From NCBI RefSeq assembly GCF_016641735.1, contig NZ_JAEDAO010000001.1:558001-622000 (forward strand): a DNA stretch of 64,000 nt. The letters run 5' to 3'. Below the pieces are notes generated by a model, which saw only the letters and a program-made list of their open reading frames with translations, did not search any database and had not been told where the DNA came from. The DNA comes from Ramlibacter algicola (lineage in GTDB: Bacteria > Pseudomonadota > Gammaproteobacteria > Burkholderiales > Burkholderiaceae_C). Both the position numbers and the translations under genes were made by a program. Below, piece by piece: positions 59,910 through 64,000 of the stretch (positions are counted from its first letter, which is position 1; every line of letters begins with the position of its first letter).

Positions 59910-60433
59910 GCGATCGTCCTCCAGAGAGCCAGCACCAGCAGCGTGCAGAACGCCGCCACCAGGTCGTCGAGCATGATGCCCAGCCCGCCGCGCCAGCCGA
60001 AGCCGTGGAACAGGTTGTCGGCCCAGCGCACCGGCCCGGGCTTCACGGCGTCGAAGAACCGGAACAGCGCGAAAGCCACCAGCTGCCCCCAGAACGACGC
60101 GGGCATCCACAGCCACAGCACGATCCAGAACGCGACGACCTCGTCGACGACGATCCAGCCCGGGTCGAGCACGCGCAGGCGCCTGGCCGCGACCGTGCTG
60201 GACCACCAGCCGACGACCAGCAGCGCGAGCAGCACCCAGCCGATGGTGGCGGGGCTGCACCAGCTGGCGAGCACCAGGTACGCGGCCCAGGCCCAGAAGG
60301 TGCCGACGGTGCCGGGCGCGATGGGGCTCATCCCGGAGCCGCAACCCAGGGCAAGGAAATGCGCCGGATGCGAGAACAGGAAGCGCAGGGTGGGCCGCGC
60401 GACGGGCGCGGCCTGCAACGCGTCGGTGGTCAC
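59906..60433 (-). CDS. pgpA: Phosphatidylglycerophosphatase A
   Basis: A 175-residue membrane phosphatase that removes phosphate from phosphatidylglycerophosphate to give phosphatidylglycerol. GCGSGMSPIAPGTVGTFWAW, IVVDEVVAFW, FRFFDAVKPGPVRWADN and GIMLDDLVAAF are family landmarks, with three to four helices. GTG 60433 overlaps the stop of the LysR gene (GTGA). Normally thiL is directly upstream; here a LysR gene and a nuclease gene lie between them. Confidence 0.93.
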   Translation of the reverse strand: MTTDALQAAPVARPTLRFLFSHPAHFLALGCGSGMSPIAPGTVGTFWAWAAYLVLASWCSPATIGWVLLALLVVGWWSSTVAARRLRVLDPGWIVVDEVVAFWIVLWLWMPASFWGQLVAFALFRFFDAVKPGPVRWADNLFHGFGWRGGLGIMLDDLVAAFCTLLVLALWRTIA

Positions 60434-61350
60434 GCGGCCACCGCCTTGCGCCGCCGCGTCGGCGCGAACCACTCGGCCCAGTAGTCGATGCAGGCGCGGA
60501 TCTTCGGCAGCCGTTGGCGTCCCGCGGCCGTGACGGCATGGACCGGGAAGGCCTGCGCGTCCACGTACGCCGCCAGCACCGCCACCAGGCGCTGCTGGCG
60601 CACCAGCTCGTCGCCGACGATGGTCGCGAGGCGGCCGATGCCCAGGCCCTGCAGCACCATCGATGCCGCCATGTTGGTGTCGTTGGTGCGCCAGTGGCCG
60701 TCCGCCGCGTGGATCACTTCGCGGCCGTCGACGAGGAAGGGCCACTGGTTGAGCGCGGGCACCGCGACATTGGTGACCAACGGGTGGTCGCGCAGCTGGT
60801 CGGGATGCGCCGGCAGCCCGCGGCGGGCGGCGTACGAACGCGCCGCATACAGCGCGCGGCCGTGGGTGCCGATCTGGCGCGCCACGAACGTTTCCGGCGG
60901 CGTGTGCGTGCTGCGGATCGCGATGTCGATGCCGTCGCGCGCCATGTCGGCCATGCGGTCGCCGACTTCCAGTTCGATGCGCAGCCTCGGGTGGCGCTCG
61001 GCCAGCCCGGGCAGGCTGGGGACGAGGTGGTAGTGCGCCACCGCGGTGCTCGCGGCCACGCGCACCAGGCCGCTGGCTTCGCGTGACGTGGCCGTGAACT
61101 CGCCTTCGAGCTCGTCCAGCGTGCCCAGCACGCGCCGGCTGTAGCCGAAGAAGGTCTGGCCTTCCGCGGTGAGCGACAGGCCATGGGTCGAGCGATTCAC
61201 GAGCTGCGCGCCGCACGCCTTTTCGATGCGCGAGAGCGAACGCGACACCTGGCTGACCGGCGCATCGCGTTCGCGCGCGACGGCCGACAGGCTGCCCAGC
61301 TCGGCCACGCGGGCGAACAGCAGCAGGTCGTCGAAGGCGAGCGCGCGCAT
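60430..61350 (-). CDS. LysR-family transcriptional regulator
   Basis: A 306-residue LysR-type regulator. The winged helix is DDLLLFARVAELGSLSAVARERDAPVSQVSRSLSRIEKACG, and the effector domain includes GLVRVAASTAVAHYHLVPSLP and MAASMVLQGLGIGRLATIVGDELV. Unusually it has no divergent partner: it lies inside a minus-strand run, 26 bases after the nuclease gene, with its stop overlapping the pgpA start. It may control distant genes. ATG 61350 is chosen; an extension to 61449 would overlap the nuclease gene. Confidence 0.9.
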   Translation of the reverse strand: MRALAFDDLLLFARVAELGSLSAVARERDAPVSQVSRSLSRIEKACGAQLVNRSTHGLSLTAEGQTFFGYSRRVLGTLDELEGEFTATSREASGLVRVAASTAVAHYHLVPSLPGLAERHPRLRIELEVGDRMADMARDGIDIAIRSTHTPPETFVARQIGTHGRALYAARSYAARRGLPAHPDQLRDHPLVTNVAVPALNQWPFLVDGREVIHAADGHWRTNDTNMAASMVLQGLGIGRLATIVGDELVRQQRLVAVLAAYVDAQAFPVHAVTAAGRQRLPKIRACIDYWAEWFAPTRRRKAVAA

Positions 61351-61376
61351 CGGGGCAATGGTAGCCGCGCGGGTCT

Positions 61377-61874
61377 TCAGCGCGCGGGACGGGGGCAGCC
61401 GCCGTGCTGCCGCCGGAAACGCCAGGGCTCCGTCGCCGGCTGCGACCACAAGCCACGCCGCGCGTGCACCGCCTGCGTTTGCAGCCTGGCGTACGGTCCC
61501 GCACGTCCGCGCCAGCGTCCAGCCCAGGCCAGCCCGTTGTAGACCATCCAGGCACCGACGTCTTCGCCATCGCGCGCGAGCCGCGCGAGGTGCCGCCCGT
61601 ACATGTCACGCCCGATGTCCTGCACTGTCACGGGCTTGCGCAGGAGGTGCTGGCGCAAGGCGTCCTTCGCCTGCCCGCCCCAGGCCTGGCAGGTTTCGGG
61701 CGCGTCGATGCCCTGCACGCGGATCTCGATCGCTGCGCCGCCCCAGGACGGCCGCACCCAGACCGTGTCGCCATCGACGACCGAGGTGACCGTGCCGGTG
61801 AAGGTGCGCGGCGCCTTGGCTTCCGCCACGCCAGTGAGCGCGAACGCGAGGATCAAGGCGAGAAGAAGGCGCAT
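61377..61874 (-). CDS. Exported staphylococcal nuclease-like protein
   Basis: A 165-residue thermonuclease-fold protein with a signal peptide (MRLLLALILAFALTGVAEA). The SNase core shows VTSVVDGDTVWVR, IEIRVQGIDAPETCQAWG and DIGRDMYGRHLARL, carrying the calcium-binding aspartates and active-site arginines, then GAWMVYNGLAWAGR. It probably degrades extracellular or periplasmic nucleic acid. It starts 47 bases downstream of thiL on the same strand. Confidence 0.9.
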   Translation of the reverse strand: MRLLLALILAFALTGVAEAKAPRTFTGTVTSVVDGDTVWVRPSWGGAAIEIRVQGIDAPETCQAWGGQAKDALRQHLLRKPVTVQDIGRDMYGRHLARLARDGEDVGAWMVYNGLAWAGRWRGRAGPYARLQTQAVHARRGLWSQPATEPWRFRRQHGGCPRPAR

Positions 61875-61921
61875 GTCCAGCCAACGCGGCCGGGCGTGCG
61901 GCCACCGACACCGGGCGACGG

Positions 61922-62896
61922 TCACGCGAAGTGATCGAAGGAGGCGAAGCGGCCGTGCACCGGCTGCCCGCCGGCGCCCAGCAGCCGCACGCCGGGCTGC
62001 GAATCGATCGAGCCGATGCGCGTCACGCGCGTGTTCGTTGCCTTCGCTGCGGTCGCCACCGCATCGCGGTGCGAAGGAAGCGCCGTGAACGCGAGCTCGT
62101 AATCGTCGCCGCCGGCGAGCACGCACTGCAGCAGCAGCGACTCGTCCACGCCCGCAGCGCGTGCTGCTTGCAGGTTGTCGAGCAGCGGCAGCGCCGCAAG
62201 GGTGTCGACCGTCGCGCCGACGTTCGATTGCTTCAGCACATGGCCGAGGTCACCCAGCAAGCCGTCGCTGACGTCGATCGCCGCCGTCGCCACGCCCGCG
62301 AGCGCCTGCCCGAGCGCGAGCCGCGGCTGCGGCGTGTCGAGCCGCTGCCGTGCGCTTGCCAGCAGCCCAGGCGGCAGCTCGATGCGTCCTTGCAGCGCCT
62401 CGAGCGCCAGGCGCGCATCGCCCAGCGAGCCGCTCACGTAGAGGTCGTCGCCGGCGCGTGCGCCCGAGCGCAGCAACGCCTTGCCGGGTTCGACTTCGCC
62501 GAACACCGTGATGCCGATCGCCAGCGGACCGCGCGTCGTGTCGCCGCCGACGAGCGCGCAGCCGCTCGCGTCGGCCAGCGCAAGCAGGCCTTGCGACAAG
62601 CCGGCCAGCCAGGTTTCGTCGACCGCGGGCAGCGCCAGCGCGAGCGTGAACGCCAGCGGCCGGGCGCCGCAGGCAGCCAGGTCGCTCAGGTTGACGGCGA
62701 GGGCCTTGTGGCCCAGGGCGCGTGGGTCCGCGCCGGGGAAGAAGTGCCGCCCCTCCAGCAGCAGGTCGGTCGAGACGGCGAGCTGGCGGCCCGGCGTGGG
62801 CTGCAGCAGTGCGCAGTCGTCGCCGACGCCCAGCGCGACCTGCGGCGAAGCCGCGGTGCGCCGGAAGTAGCGGTCGATCAGCTCGAATTCACCCAT
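61922..62896 (-). CDS. thiL: Thiamine-monophosphate kinase
   Basis: A 324-residue kinase that phosphorylates thiamine monophosphate to the active pyrophosphate. It belongs to the PurM-like fold: the N-terminal VALGVGDDCALL and STDLLLEGRHF are nucleotide and metal sites. ALAVNLSDLAACGARPLAFTLAL, LVGGDTTRGPLAIGITVFG, VATAAIDVSDGLLGDLGHVL and LAGGDDYELAFT follow. It would normally be followed by pgpA; two genes intervene here. Confidence 0.96.
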   Translation of the reverse strand: MGEFELIDRYFRRTAASPQVALGVGDDCALLQPTPGRQLAVSTDLLLEGRHFFPGADPRALGHKALAVNLSDLAACGARPLAFTLALALPAVDETWLAGLSQGLLALADASGCALVGGDTTRGPLAIGITVFGEVEPGKALLRSGARAGDDLYVSGSLGDARLALEALQGRIELPPGLLASARQRLDTPQPRLALGQALAGVATAAIDVSDGLLGDLGHVLKQSNVGATVDTLAALPLLDNLQAARAAGVDESLLLQCVLAGGDDYELAFTALPSHRDAVATAAKATNTRVTRIGSIDSQPGVRLLGAGGQPVHGRFASFDHFA

Positions 62897-62932
62897 GCGG
62901 CCGCGAGCATAGCCCGCGGCCGCCGGGCGCGA

Positions 62933-63190
62933 TCACAGGCGGCGCGAGCGGCCGGCCACCAGGCCATAGATCACCAGCAGCACGATGGCGCCGATGACGG
63001 AGGCGATCCAGCCGGCGGGTTCGCCTGCCGTGTACCAGCCCATGGCCTGGCCCGCGTAGCGCGCGATGAACGCGCCGGCGATGCCCAGCAGGGTGGTCAT
63101 GATGAGGCCCATGCGGTCGTTGCCCGGCTTCAGGGCACGCGCGATGAGGCCGACGATGAAGCCGACGACGATGGTTCCGATGATGGACAC
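62933..63190 (-). CDS. GlsB/YeaQ/YmgE-family membrane protein
   Basis: An 85-residue protein with three membrane helices and the transglycosylase-associated (GlsB/YeaQ/YmgE) pattern: IIGTIVVGFIVGLIARALKPG, MGLIMTTLLGIAGAFIARYAG and WIASVIGAIVLLVIYGLVAG. The family is often stress-induced but its biochemistry is unknown. GTG 63190 is preferred because AGGAGA lies just upstream; the longer frame to ATG 63256 would add an unlikely hydrophilic leader. Confidence 0.85.
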   Translation of the reverse strand: MSIIGTIVVGFIVGLIARALKPGNDRMGLIMTTLLGIAGAFIARYAGQAMGWYTAGEPAGWIASVIGAIVLLVIYGLVAGRSRRL

Positions 63191-63292
63191 GTGAGAGTCT
63201 CCTGGCACCGTCAAGTGGTGCGGTCGGACCATTCTTCGAAAGCGGGGCCGTTCCACCTGTAGGACGGTGGCGCCACGCCGCGCCGGAACCAG

Positions 63293-64000
63293 TCAAGCCG
63301 CCTGCTGGAACCGCAGCGAGGCCTGGCGGACGACTTCGGCGAGCAGGCGCTCGGCGCCCTGCTTCTGCCTCAACCAGCGCGCATCGTTGACGCCGGCGCG
63401 CGTCGCCTCGGCGAGCTGCTCGATGGCTTCGGACGCGCCGACGTCGCGCGCATGCGGCGCCACCACGGCGAGCGTTTGCAGGATGTGCTCGCGCAAGGGC
63501 TGGTGCCGGCCGCTGACCGGGTCGACGTACACCGCCTCCAGCCCGAAGCGGCAGGCCTGGAAGCGGTTGTACGTGTAGACCATGTAGTCCTCCTCGCGCG
63601 GAACGAACGGCTGCTCGTGCAGCAGCCAGGCCGCCAGCGCCTGCACGAAGCCCGCCAGCGCCGCGGCGCGCGACGCGGTCAGCGGCGTGTCGAACACGCG
63701 GATCTCGATCGTCCCGTACTCCGGCTTGGGGCGGATGTCCCAGTAGAAGTCCTTCATGCTGCGCACGACGCCGGTGCGCGTGCTGCGGGAGAAGAAGTCC
63801 CGGAAGCCGTCCCAGGACAGCGTGAACGGGGCGCGGCCCGACATCGGGAAGGCGGCGACGGAGTTGAGGCGCGCCGAGTCGAACTGCGTGTCCTGTCCCT
63901 GCACGAAGGGCGACGACGCCGACAGCGCGACGAAGTGCGGGATGTAGCGCGACATGCGGTGCAGCATCAGCAGCGCGGCGTCGGCGTCGTGGCAGCCGAC
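63293..64000 (-). CDS. YbdK-type carboxylate-amine ligase, C-terminal part
   Basis: The C-terminal 235 residues of a protein of the YbdK/GCS2 family (weak gamma-glutamylcysteine ligase-like). The frame is open to the right edge of the window, so the start lies outside it. [54 protein letters not shown] and the C-terminal [21 protein letters not shown] are characteristic. The true gshA of this genome is at 29686, so this is a paralogue by function whose physiological substrate is uncertain. Confidence 0.9.
   Translation of the reverse strand, partial: VGCHDADAALLMLHRMSRYIPHFVALSASSPFVQGQDTQFDSARLNSVAAFPMSGRAPFTLSWDGFRDFFSRSTRTGVVRSMKDFYWDIRPKPEYGTIEIRVFDTPLTASRAAALAGFVQALAAWLLHEQPFVPREEDYMVYTYNRFQACRFGLEAVYVDPVSGRHQPLREHILQTLAVVAPHARDVGASEAIEQLAEATRAGVNDARWLRQKQGAERLLAEVVRQASLRFQQAA

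Overview
The window is GC-rich, gene-dense chromosomal DNA from a betaproteobacterium of the order Burkholderiales, most likely the Comamonadaceae (Ramlibacter or Variovorax type). This rests on recognised gene blocks typical of that group: fur/bamE-dapB-exbBD-leuS-lptE-holA-proA, gshA-kup-gshB, argS-SPOR-dsbA, lptA-lptB-rpoN, hpf-ptsN-hprK and thiL-pgpA-pncC. Starts are often GTG, many neighbours overlap by 1 to 8 bases, and codon use looks uniform. I see no insertion sequence, prophage, CRISPR array, rRNA or tRNA gene. No gene-free stretch exceeds 300 bases; the longest is 46501-46769.

1-5.4 kb: the 3' end of an acyl-CoA ligase gene, a small VOC/DUF1428 pair, a GFA-family gene, a two-domain DNA-binding regulator, a beta-propeller gene and an S41 peptidase-like gene. 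The GFA and beta-propeller genes share a bipartite upstream motif, one on each side of the regulator gene. 5.4-12.5 kb: a plus-strand cluster of MTA/SAH nucleosidase, SpeD, an SPFH/SHOCT protein, a DUF4178 zinc-ribbon protein, DUF350, a membrane-embedded SpeE-like aminopropyltransferase and an exported FAD oxidoreductase. It reads as a polyamine-linked membrane system and is the best candidate here for an undescribed system.

12.5-16 kb: corA with a structured leader, a patatin gene, an isochorismatase-family hydrolase and two unknown small proteins. 16-29.6 kb: housekeeping genes (hpf, ptsN, hprK, fur, bamE, dapB, exbBD, leuS, lptE, holA, proA), with an Lrp-type regulator and ornithine aminotransferase lodged between lptE and holA. 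29.7-36.7 kb: glutathione and potassium genes (gshA, kup, gshB), with an orphan glutamate/aspartate binding protein and a GST. 36.7-41.8 kb: a glutamine amidotransferase, an MFS exporter, a CWC protein, and a LysR gene divergent from doxX-gst-gst.

41.8-48.5 kb: a DUF1631 gene with a 27-bp tandem repeat, malate synthase G, a LysR gene carrying an in-frame palindromic tandem repeat, DUF2214 and psiF. 48.7-57.2 kb: argS, a SPOR protein, dsbA, lptA, lptB, rpoN, then a tightly coupled rRNA methyltransferase, PIN nuclease and SEC-C gene set. 57.2-64 kb (minus strand): a secreted coiled-coil protein, an FMN glutamate-synthase-like protein, pncC, pgpA, a LysR gene, an exported nuclease, thiL, a GlsB-type membrane protein and the 3' end of a YbdK-type ligase gene. 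Several genes (leuS, holA, argS, mtnN and perhaps the 2325 regulator) have a -10-like hexamer 6-7 bases before the start codon and no Shine-Dalgarno sequence, suggesting leaderless messages.
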